Part shown: piece by piece, positions 41,359-48,617 of the stretch
How the letters are laid out: each line of letters begins with the position of its first letter
Position numbering within the stretch: position 1 is the first letter of the stretch
Source of the DNA: CADCVW01 sp035644935
Lineage (GTDB): Bacteria; Pseudomonadota; Alphaproteobacteria; Sphingomonadales; Sphingomonadaceae
Direction of reading: 5' to 3'
Length of the DNA: 48,617 nucleotides
NCBI GenBank assembly: GCA_035644935.1
Contig: DASQNO010000117.1
Location: 1-48,617 of the forward strand
Program-made: the position numbers and the translations under genes
The notes under the pieces: model-generated
The model's database searches: none
Told to the model about the DNA's origin: nothing
Seen by the model: only the letters and a program-made list of their open reading frames with translations

Positions 41359-42864
41359 ATGACCAACGACGCCAAAGCCGGCTGGGCCGCGCTCGCCGCC
41401 CACGCTCCGCGCACTCTGACCGACCTCTTCACGGCCGAGCCCGACCGCCTGTCGCGCATGGTGTTGGAGGTAGCGGGACTGCGTTTCGATTGGTCCAAGA
41501 CGCATCTCGACGCCGAACTGCTCGCCGGCTTCGCGGGTCTCGCCGAAACGATGGACTTGGCGGGACAGCGCGAGGCGCTGTTCGCTGGCGAGGCGGTGAA
41601 CCGAAGCGAGGGCCGGGCTGCGACGCACGCCGCCGAGCGCGGGCAGGGGAGCCCGGACGCAGTGGCCACCGCCGGGCTGTTCCACGAACGGATGCGCGCA
41701 CTGATCGACGCGATCGAGGCCGATGCGCTGGGTCCCGTGCGCCACATCCTGCACATCGGCATCGGCGGATCGGCGTTGGGCCCCGACCTGCTCGTCGACG
41801 CGCTGGGGCGGCAGAGCGATCGCTACGACGTCGCGGTGGTGTCCAACATCGATGGCGAGGCGCTCGCGCAGGCGTTTGCGCGCTTCGATCCGCACGCGAC
41901 GCTGATCGCCGTCGCGTCCAAGACGTTCACCACCGCCGAAACGCTGCTCAACGCGCAATCCGCGCTGGCTTGGATGAACGAGGCGGCGGTCGAGGATCCC
42001 TATGGCCGCGTCATCGCGCTGACCGCCGCGCCCGACAAGGCGATCGAATTCGGCATCGACGAAACGCGCATCCTGCCCTTCGCGGAGTCGGTCGGCGGGC
42101 GCTACTCCTTGTGGTCGTCGATCGGCTTCCCCGCGGCGCTGGCGCTCGGGTGGGACGCGTTCGCGGAACTTCTGGAAGGCGCCGGCGCGATGGACCGGCA
42201 CTTCCGGTTCGCACCAACAATGCAGAACACCCCCGTACTCGCTGCGTTTGTGGACCTTTATTATGCGCGGGCGCGCGGCGCCGCGACCCGGGCGGTGTTC
42301 GCCTACGACGAACGCCTGCGGCTGCTGCCCTCCTATCTCCAGCAGCTGGAGATGGAGAGCAACGGCAAAAGCGTCACCGCCGACGGCACACCCATTGACG
42401 GTCCCACGGCCCCGATCGTCTGGGGCGGCGTCGGCACCGACGCCCAGCACGCGGTGTTTCAGCTGCTGCACCAGGGCACGCACCTCGTCCCCGTCGAGTT
42501 CCTGGCCGTGGTAGAGCCGGCGCACACGCTGGATCCCGAACATCACCACCAGCTCCTGATCAACTGCTTCGCCCAGGGCGCGGCGCTGATGGCCGGACGG
42601 CCTTCTCCTGAGCCTTCGCGCAGTTACGCCGGCGACCGGCCGTCCTCCACCATCCTGCTCGAACAGCTGGACCCCGCATCGCTCGGCGCGCTGCTCGCCT
42701 TCTACGAGCACAAGACGTTTGCCTTCGCCGCGCTGCTCGGGCTCAACCCGTTCGACCAGTTCGGCGTCGAACTCGGCAAGAGCATCGCGCGCGAGATCGC
42801 GGACCGCGGCGAGACGCGGTTCGATCCGTCAACCGAAGCGCTCATGGAACGCGCGCTGGGCTGA
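41359..42864 (+). CDS. pgi: Glucose-6-phosphate isomerase
   Basis: Interconverts glucose-6-phosphate and fructose-6-phosphate. It has 501 residues, with GIGGSALGP, SKTFTTAET, the GRYSLWSSIGFPAAL phosphate-binding blocks and the QLEMESNGKS and VGTDAQHAVFQLLHQGT motifs. ATG 41359 has an AGGA ahead of it. It is followed by a glutathione reductase gene 42 bases on. No sugar-specific regulator is seen nearby. Confidence 0.95.
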   Translation: MTNDAKAGWAALAAHAPRTLTDLFTAEPDRLSRMVLEVAGLRFDWSKTHLDAELLAGFAGLAETMDLAGQREALFAGEAVNRSEGRAATHAAERGQGSPDAVATAGLFHERMRALIDAIEADALGPVRHILHIGIGGSALGPDLLVDALGRQSDRYDVAVVSNIDGEALAQAFARFDPHATLIAVASKTFTTAETLLNAQSALAWMNEAAVEDPYGRVIALTAAPDKAIEFGIDETRILPFAESVGGRYSLWSSIGFPAALALGWDAFAELLEGAGAMDRHFRFAPTMQNTPVLAAFVDLYYARARGAATRAVFAYDERLRLLPSYLQQLEMESNGKSVTADGTPIDGPTAPIVWGGVGTDAQHAVFQLLHQGTHLVPVEFLAVVEPAHTLDPEHHHQLLINCFAQGAALMAGRPSPEPSRSYAGDRPSSTILLEQLDPASLGALLAFYEHKTFAFAALLGLNPFDQFGVELGKSIAREIADRGETRFDPSTEALMERALG

Positions 42865-42906
42865 CCCCACATGGGATCCACGCATTCGCGTCCTCGGGAG
42901 CCTTTC

Positions 42907-44250
42907 TTGACCTACGACTACGACCTCTTCGTTATCGGCGCGGGCTCGGGCGGCGTGCGCGCCGCGCGCGTGTCGGCGGCCTACGGCGCCCGCGTCGGAA
43001 TCGCAGAGGAGCACAAGGTCGGGGGTACTTGCGTCATTCGCGGCTGCGTTCCAAAAAAGCTCCTCGTATACGGCGCGCACTTCGCGGAAGACCTGGCCGA
43101 CGCGCGGCGCTTCGGGTGGACGGTGCCGACGCCCAGCTTCAGTTGGCCGACGCTGCGCGACAACGTGCTGGCGGAGGTGAGCCGGATCGAGGAGGCGTAC
43201 AGCCAGACGCTACGCAACAATCAGGTCGAGATCATCAAGGAGCGCGCGACGCTGGCCGGCCCGCACGAAATCACATTGTCGGGCGGTCGCACGGTGACCG
43301 CCGAACGCATCCTGGTCGCGGTGGGCGCGACGCCGATGCTGCCGACCTGCGAGGGGGCCGAGCACGGCATCACGTCCAACGAAGCCTTCGAGCTGGACGG
43401 GCTGCCGCGCCGCGTCGTTATCGCCGGCGCGGGCTACATCGCCAACGAGTTTGCGGGCATCTTCAACGAGCTGGGCTGCCGGGTGACGATTGCGGTCAGG
43501 TCCGACACGATCCTGCGCGGGTATGACGAGCAGATCCGCGACCGCCTGCTGCAGATATCGATGGCCAAGGGGATCGGCTTCAAGTTCAATTGCGGTTTCG
43601 ACCGCATCGAGAAGCGGGAGGACGGCACGGTCGCGATCCATACGACCGATGGCGACGTTCTCGAAGCCGACCTGCTGATGTATGCGATCGGCCGCCGCCC
43701 GCATACCGAGCATCTGGCGCTGGACCGGGCGGGCGTCGAAGTCGACGCCGTCGGCGCGATCGTGGTGGATGCGGACAGCCGCTCGTCCTGCCCCAGCGTC
43801 TTCGCCGTGGGCGACGTCACCAACCGCGTGCAGCTGACGCCCGTCGCCCTGCGGGAGGCGCAGGCGTTCGCCGACACGCAATATGGCGGCAAGCCGTGGC
43901 GGGTGGACTACGCCAACATCCCCTCGGCGGTGTTCAGCCACCCGCCGATCGGCGCAGTCGGGATGACGGAAAGCGAGGCGCGCAACTCGCTGGGTTCCGT
44001 GAAGGTATTCACGTCCGATTTCAGGGCGATGAAGAACGTTCTTGCCGGGCGGAACGAACGCGCGCTCTATAAGCTCGTGGTCAACGGCGAGACCGACCGG
44101 GTCGTGGGCATTCACATGATCGGCCCCGACGCGCCCGAGATTCTTCAGGCCGCGGCCATCGCGGTGAAGGCGGGCCTGACCAAGGCGCACTTCGACGACA
44201 CGATCGCGCTGCACCCGTCAATGGCCGAGGAACTCGTGCTGATGCGCTGA
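42907..44250 (+). CDS. gor: Glutathione-disulfide reductase
   Basis: NADPH-dependent flavoprotein that keeps glutathione reduced. It has 447 residues from TTG 42907, which has a GGGAG ribosome-binding site at good spacing; ATG 42871 would add 12 residues and has no such site. FAD motif VIGAGSGGVRAA, redox pair GGTCVIRGCVPKK (Cys42 and Cys47), NADPH-binding GAGYIANEFAG, and the C-terminal HPSMAEELV with the catalytic His are all present. Confidence 0.93.
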   Translation: MTYDYDLFVIGAGSGGVRAARVSAAYGARVGIAEEHKVGGTCVIRGCVPKKLLVYGAHFAEDLADARRFGWTVPTPSFSWPTLRDNVLAEVSRIEEAYSQTLRNNQVEIIKERATLAGPHEITLSGGRTVTAERILVAVGATPMLPTCEGAEHGITSNEAFELDGLPRRVVIAGAGYIANEFAGIFNELGCRVTIAVRSDTILRGYDEQIRDRLLQISMAKGIGFKFNCGFDRIEKREDGTVAIHTTDGDVLEADLLMYAIGRRPHTEHLALDRAGVEVDAVGAIVVDADSRSSCPSVFAVGDVTNRVQLTPVALREAQAFADTQYGGKPWRVDYANIPSAVFSHPPIGAVGMTESEARNSLGSVKVFTSDFRAMKNVLAGRNERALYKLVVNGETDRVVGIHMIGPDAPEILQAAAIAVKAGLTKAHFDDTIALHPSMAEELVLMR

Positions 44251-44270
44251 GCCTATTTTCGTCGAAGAGG

Positions 44271-44353
44271 TCCGTCATCACGGCGTAGGCCGGGACCTCG
44301 GCGGGTGAAGGGCGCCGTCTCTGTACTCACCGAGATCGCGGCCTCCGCCGGGG
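44271..44353. repeat. Degenerate palindromic repeat after gor
   Basis: GTCATCACGGCGTAGGCCGGGAC at about 44275 and GGCCTCCGCCGGGGCGAC near 44340 resemble an eroded pair of the CCCGGCG-class palindromes found elsewhere in the window, with several mismatches. It lies between the convergent gor and XpaC-like genes. Confidence 0.5.
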
Positions 44354-44368
44354 CGACGTCTTGTTGGC

Positions 44369-45118
44369 TCAGCCGACGTCGCCGTCCTTGTACCGGCTTT
44401 CCAGAAAGCGGCCCTGCGTCTCGAACGCGCTGATATCGCTTTCCGCCAGCTTCTTGCCCATGTCGTCGATCGCATGCCGCGCGGCTCCCAGACCCCGCAG
44501 CAACCGGTCTTCGACGCTCAAACCTTCCGCATCGCGCTCCTGCCGCAGCGCCGGGGGCACGCGTTCGTAGCGCTGGATCAGATCGGGCAGATGTTGCCCC
44601 ATCAGGCGCCGCGCATCCTGCGCCAGCGGATCGAGTCCGTCGAGCGTCTCTAGTCGCTTCTCCAGCAGCGGCAGTTGCGTGCTGATCGCGTCCACCTGCG
44701 CCAGGGCGCGCGGCGGCAAGGCGGGACGCTCGCGGATCAGCAGAGCGTCCAGGCGGTGCACGACCTCCGCGTTCGACAAGGCTTGTACTTCCGTGACTTT
44801 CGCGCGGCTCTTGGGATAGACTGCGAGCATTATCGCGGCGAACAGCGCGAGCATCAGCGCCGCCAGCCCGCCCATGATGCCGATGGGGGTGATCATTCCT
44901 GTTACCATGGCGCCCAGGAAGATCGCCAGCACGGCCCAGAAGATGCGCTTGGCGCGCTTTGCCGCCTCGCGCGCCCGCCGTTGCCGCTCGCGCTTGGCAG
45001 CCGCCTTCGCCTCGGGCGTGCGCGACGCCATCGTCTGCAACGCGCGTTCGCTGCGCTCCGCGACGTTCTGCAGAACGCGCTCCGCCTGTTCCATGGCCTT
45101 GGCGTAGCGGTCTTCCAC
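44369..45118 (-). CDS. XpaC-like membrane protein
   Basis: A 249-residue protein of the XpaC / 5-bromo-4-chloroindolyl phosphate hydrolysis family type. It has an Arg/Ala-rich coiled helix in the first 57 residues, two membrane segments at about 59-79 and 82-101, and a long helical C-terminal part ending FLESRYKDGDVG. GTG 45118 starts it two bases after the TelA stop. XpaC and TelA genes occur as adjacent pairs in other bacteria, which supports both calls. The activity named for the family has not been established for this protein. Confidence 0.72.
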   Translation of the reverse strand: MEDRYAKAMEQAERVLQNVAERSERALQTMASRTPEAKAAAKRERQRRAREAAKRAKRIFWAVLAIFLGAMVTGMITPIGIMGGLAALMLALFAAIMLAVYPKSRAKVTEVQALSNAEVVHRLDALLIRERPALPPRALAQVDAISTQLPLLEKRLETLDGLDPLAQDARRLMGQHLPDLIQRYERVPPALRQERDAEGLSVEDRLLRGLGAARHAIDDMGKKLAESDISAFETQGRFLESRYKDGDVG

Positions 45119-45120
45119 CG

Positions 45121-46314
45121 TCAGGTTCCGATCGACGAAAGCGTCGAGGTGCCGCCCGACAGGCGGGCCTGGTTAACGCCTTCGGCGCGCGCGATGTAGC
45201 CGCGCGACTTCTCCATCTCGGTCGACAATGTGTCGACGGTCTGCTTCATGTTGCCGAGCGCCTGCATCTTGAACGTGTCGATCTGGTCCATCGTGTCGTA
45301 GATGTTCTGAAACGCCCGCTGCAGCGTCTCCAGCGGGATCGTCGCCGACGCCGCCTGGCTGTGGATGTCGGCCGATTGCGACTTCAGCAGCGTGCCCGTG
45401 CTGTCGATGATGTTGGCGGTCGTGGTGTTGAGCGCGGTGATCTGTTCCAGAACCAGCTTCTGGTTGGTCAGCGCCTGCGCCACGGTGACGGCGGTGCGCA
45501 ACGCCGAGACCGTGGTGGTGGACGCGCGATCGACGCCTTTGACCAGTTCGACATTGTTCTTCTTGACCAGGTCGAGCGCGAGATAACCCTGCACGCTGAC
45601 CGCCATCTGCGTCAGCAGGTCGGTCGTCCGCTGCCGCGTGTAGAACAAGGCGGACTCGCGGATTGCCTTGGCCTTGGCGGGTGCGGTGCTGTCCAGTTCC
45701 TGCGCCTTGGACTCAAGCTTGGCGTCCATCGCCTTGGAAATGTGGATCATCTGTTCGAGCTTGCCCATCGTCTTCCACAACGCGGCGCGTTCGGTGTCGA
45801 TGGCGGCGTTGTCCATCAGCAGCTCGTCCTTGCCCGATGCGAGGCGCGCCAGGATGCTGGATATGTGGGTCTGCGACGATTTGTAGCTGTCGAAATAGAC
45901 GCGCATCTTGTTGCCGTAGGGGATCAGGCCGAACAGCTTCTTGGGCGCGGTGAGCGAGCCCTGCTTGCCGGGGTCGAGGTCTTCGATCGTGCGGCGCAGC
46001 TCGGTCAGGTTCGCGCCGATGCCCGTGTCGCTGTCGATCGCCTTGACCGGACGGTCGAGGAAGCGGTTGGAATGCGACGCGGCGTCGGCGATCTCCTTGC
46101 GCCCCATGGTCGTCAACTCGTCGACCTTGCGGCCGAATTCGGGACTGTTGCTGTCCAGCGAGGCGAGTTCGGCGACGAAGGCCTCGACCTTGGCGTCGAG
46201 CGCCGACGTTTCCTCCGCCTTGAGAGGCACGAGCCCCGCCGCCTGCGCGGGCGCCAGCGGTGCCAGCGCGGCCGGCGGCTCCAGCGTCAATTTGGTCTCA
46301 ACCGCGGTCGCCAT
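45121..46314 (-). CDS. telA: TelA-family toxic anion resistance protein
   Basis: A 397-residue, mostly helical, cytoplasmic protein of the TelA family, first named for tellurite resistance but also linked to membrane stress. Key blocks are LTELRRTIEDLDPG, FGLIPYGNKMRVYFDSYKSSQTHI and a long helical end with GYIARAEGVNQARL. From ATG 46314 it overlaps the histidine kinase stop by 17 bases. The XpaC-like gene follows two bases after its stop. Whether it gives any metalloid resistance here is unknown. Confidence 0.85.
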   Translation of the reverse strand: MATAVETKLTLEPPAALAPLAPAQAAGLVPLKAEETSALDAKVEAFVAELASLDSNSPEFGRKVDELTTMGRKEIADAASHSNRFLDRPVKAIDSDTGIGANLTELRRTIEDLDPGKQGSLTAPKKLFGLIPYGNKMRVYFDSYKSSQTHISSILARLASGKDELLMDNAAIDTERAALWKTMGKLEQMIHISKAMDAKLESKAQELDSTAPAKAKAIRESALFYTRQRTTDLLTQMAVSVQGYLALDLVKKNNVELVKGVDRASTTTVSALRTAVTVAQALTNQKLVLEQITALNTTTANIIDSTGTLLKSQSADIHSQAASATIPLETLQRAFQNIYDTMDQIDTFKMQALGNMKQTVDTLSTEMEKSRGYIARAEGVNQARLSGGTSTLSSIGT

Positions 46315-48610
46315 CCCCGAACTCCTTGCCGTTCGCCGGAGCGCCCCCGGCATCAAGAACGCCCCTTACCTTAGTGGCGAGCTGCTGGAACGTGAAGGGC
46401 TTGGACATCAGCGCGACGCCTTCGTCGATGATGCCGTCCCGTACCACCGCGTCGCGTGTGTAGCCGGTGGTGAACAGCAGCTTCAGTCCGGGTGCGCGAG
46501 CCAGCGCGGCATCCGCCAGTTCGCGGCCGTTCATTCCCGGCATCACGACATCGGTGAACAGCAGCCGGACGTCCGGATGCCGGTCCAGCTGGCGTAGCGC
46601 TTCCGCGCCGTCGGCGGCGTGGATCACCTTGTACCCGAGCTCGCGAAGCGCGGCGACGCTCATCATCCGCACCTGATCTTCGTCCTCGACGACGAGGATG
46701 AGTTCCTCGGGTGTGCCGCCGGCGAGGCCCGGACCGGCTTGATGCTTGCCGCTGTCGACGGCGAGGTCCTCCGCCGTACGGTGGCGCGGCAGGTAGATTC
46801 GCACGGTTGTGCCATTTCCGATGCGGCTGTCGATCTCCACGTGACCACCCGACTGCTGGATGAACCCCAAGACCTGGCTCAATCCCAGTCCGGTGCCCTT
46901 GCCGACCTCCTTGGTCGTGAAGAACGGCTCGAATGCCTTGGCGACGACCTCGGCCGGCATGCCGGTTCCCGTGTCGGTTACCGCGATCATGACGTAGTCG
47001 CCCGGCGTGACCGCGGGATTGGCGTCAGCATAGGCCTGGTCCAGGGCGCGGTTTTCGGTCTCGATCGTCAGCGCGCCGCCGCCCGGCATGGCGTCACGCG
47101 CGTTGACCGCGAGGTTCAGGATGGCGTTCTCCAGCTGGCCGACGTCGACCAGCGCCCCCCACGCGCCCTCCGCCAGGGTTGTCTGCAGCCGGATCGGCTC
47201 GCCGATCGTGCGCCGGACGAGTTCCGACATGCCGCCGACCAGCCGGTTGACGTCGACCGCCTCGGGCGCGAGCGGCTGCCGGCGGGAGAAGGCGAGCAGC
47301 CGCTGCGTCAGCGACGCGGCGCGCGTTGCGCCGTCCATCGCGTTGTCGATCATCTTGGAAACGCGGGCCGGGTCGTCGGCGCGGCGCTTGGCCAAGTCGA
47401 GGCTGCCGATCACGATCGCCAGCATGTTGTTGAAGTCGTGCGCGATGCCGCCGGTCAGCTGCCCCACCGCCTCCATCTTCTGCATCTGGCGAACCTGTTC
47501 CTCGGCCCCCTGGCGGCGCTCCACCTCATGCCGCAGGCCGGCATAGGCGGTGATAACCTCCGACGTGCGCTCCTCGACCCGCGCCTCCAGCGTCTCGTTC
47601 AGGCGGCGGAGGTCCGCGCGGGCGCGTTCGGCGGCGAGCGTGGCGCGCGCCTGCGCCCACGCCGCGAGGGCCAGCAGAAGGGCGGTCAGGGTTCCCAGCC
47701 CTCCTGTCCACAAGGCCTGGCGCCGCTGCCCGCCTTCGCTGAAACCCGGCCGCGCGGCGGTGGCGACCACCCACGACCGGCCGTGAACCGATAGCATGTC
47801 CTCGCGGTAGAAACGCGCCGTCGACCGTTGCAGCGGACCTGTGGAGAACAGGTGGTTCTGCGCCCCGACAGCGCCCTCGAAGATCGCGATCTCGATGCCG
47901 CGCAGGTCGTCCGGCGGGAACACGCTCGCGAACAGGTCCGGAGCGCGGAGCGGGCTGTAGACGAAGCCCTGCAGCGCGCGGTCGCGGCCGGCGACCGTCA
48001 CCGGGACGCGCCCGCCGCGATACACGGGAAGGTAGATCAGGAAGCCGGTCTGACTGGAACCGTCGGCCTGCGGGACCAGCCTGGTGAGTCCGGTCGCGGC
48101 GGCCTCGCCGCTGTCGCGCGCTCGGGCCATCGCGGCGCGACGAGACGCTTCCGTCCACATATCGAACCCCAAGGCGTTGCGGTTGCGCCGGTCGAGCGGC
48201 GCCAGGAAAAGCTCCGGCTGATAAAGCGGACGATCCCCGTCCGGCCGGATCGTGAACCCCGACGCCGCGGTTTCGCGGGTGCTCGCAACCAGGGCGTCCC
48301 GTTCCGCCGGTCCGAGCAGCCGCGGCGAGTAGCCGATGCCAAGCATCCCGGAGCCACGGCTGCCGAGGCCCAGGCGATCGACGAAGATCCCGAAGCCCCG
48401 GGCCGTAACAGTCTCGTTGGCCGCGAACAGGCCGGCGGCGCCGCGTAGCAGGGTGATCTGCCGCTCCATCCGTTCGGAAATGGCTGCGGCCGCCACCTGG
48501 CTTTCCGCTTCGAACCGAGCGCGGTCGCGATCCTCCGCCGAACGCCACAGCGCCGAGGCCGTCGCCAATGCTGTCGCCGTCAGGATGATAAAGATCAGCA
48601 GCGGCAGCAT
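46298..48610 (-). CDS. CHASE-domain hybrid histidine kinase (5' end may lie beyond the window)
   Basis: A sensor kinase of at least 770 residues. Membrane segments at about 3-21 and 301-319 bound a periplasmic CHASE-type sensor domain. A coiled coil, HisKA with H391 in GGIAHDFNNML, HATPase with NLAVNARDAMPGGG and GKGTGLGLSQVLGF, and a C-terminal receiver domain (VVEDEDQVRM, LLFTDVVMPGMNG, SKPF) follow. ATG 48610 is the last in-frame start in the window and the frame stays open beyond it, so the start is not certain. The stop lies inside the telA start region, so it heads the TelA/XpaC operon. The output is probably a phosphorelay. Confidence 0.88.
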   Translation of the reverse strand: MLPLLIFIILTATALATASALWRSAEDRDRARFEAESQVAAAAISERMERQITLLRGAAGLFAANETVTARGFGIFVDRLGLGSRGSGMLGIGYSPRLLGPAERDALVASTRETAASGFTIRPDGDRPLYQPELFLAPLDRRNRNALGFDMWTEASRRAAMARARDSGEAAATGLTRLVPQADGSSQTGFLIYLPVYRGGRVPVTVAGRDRALQGFVYSPLRAPDLFASVFPPDDLRGIEIAIFEGAVGAQNHLFSTGPLQRSTARFYREDMLSVHGRSWVVATAARPGFSEGGQRRQALWTGGLGTLTALLLALAAWAQARATLAAERARADLRRLNETLEARVEERTSEVITAYAGLRHEVERRQGAEEQVRQMQKMEAVGQLTGGIAHDFNNMLAIVIGSLDLAKRRADDPARVSKMIDNAMDGATRAASLTQRLLAFSRRQPLAPEAVDVNRLVGGMSELVRRTIGEPIRLQTTLAEGAWGALVDVGQLENAILNLAVNARDAMPGGGALTIETENRALDQAYADANPAVTPGDYVMIAVTDTGTGMPAEVVAKAFEPFFTTKEVGKGTGLGLSQVLGFIQQSGGHVEIDSRIGNGTTVRIYLPRHRTAEDLAVDSGKHQAGPGLAGGTPEELILVVEDEDQVRMMSVAALRELGYKVIHAADGAEALRQLDRHPDVRLLFTDVVMPGMNGRELADAALARAPGLKLLFTTGYTRDAVVRDGIIDEGVALMSKPFTFQQLATKVRGVLDAGGAPANGKEFGDGDRG

Positions 48611-48617
48611 GGCGTGC

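Overview
This window looks like ordinary chromosome from a high-GC alphaproteobacterium of the Sphingomonadales, most likely Sphingomonas or a close relative. That placement is an inference. It rests on the protein families, a long TonB-dependent receptor, dense GTGA/ATGA start-stop overlaps, a GGAAC-N16-CGTT (EcfG-type) stress promoter, and repeated paired palindromes around a CCCGGCG...CGCCGGG core that are typical of sphingomonad intergenic DNA. I see no rRNA, tRNA, CRISPR array, phage or intact insertion sequence.

Layout. 1-1.6 kb: the end of dnaK, then dnaJ. 1.75-2.7 kb: a secreted metallo-beta-lactamase-fold hydrolase. 2.8-10.1 kb (minus): a complete phosphate regulon, phoR-pstS-pstC-pstA-pstB-phoU-phoB, with a three-heptamer Pho box inside the 3' end of phoR. 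10.3-13.1 kb (plus): a small Tat-like exported protein followed by the PqqD-like / HprK-like kinase / nucleotidyltransferase trio known as the HPr-rel-A system, whose biochemistry is not established. 13.1-16.4 kb: glmU and glmS for UDP-GlcNAc supply. 16.4-21.0 kb: a complete type I secretion channel (TolC-like, ABC ATPase, HlyD-like) with no recognisable substrate nearby. 21.1-23.2 kb: two different L,D-transpeptidase-fold proteins. 23.3-27.6 kb: an MFS transporter with a large loop, alanine racemase, and an MlaE/MlaF pair coupled to it without MlaD.

27.6-32.8 kb is an accessory-looking island, visibly poorer in GC. It has about 470 bp of empty DNA, a TPR plus aspartyl/asparaginyl beta-hydroxylase gene, a strong terminator, and a 1085-residue TonB-dependent receptor.

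32.8-48.6 kb: nth and dapB (minus); an in-frame fusion of a small conserved domain to a phytase-like esterase (minus); a spore-photoproduct-lyase-like radical SAM enzyme followed two bases later by a sirtuin (plus); a stress protein with four perfect-length 18-residue repeats behind an EcfG-type promoter (minus); lepB-rnc-era (minus); pgi and glutathione reductase (plus); and a hybrid histidine kinase, TelA and XpaC-like operon (minus).

The most interesting candidates are the HPr-rel-A locus with its exported neighbour and a palindromic pair embedded in frame in the third gene, the spore-photoproduct-lyase-like enzyme in a non-sporulating lineage, the stress promoter with its repeat protein, the Pho box embedded in phoR, and the fused phytase-like ORF. 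No gene in the window is clearly without any family, so I do not claim a wholly new system. The HPr-rel-A locus is the nearest to one.
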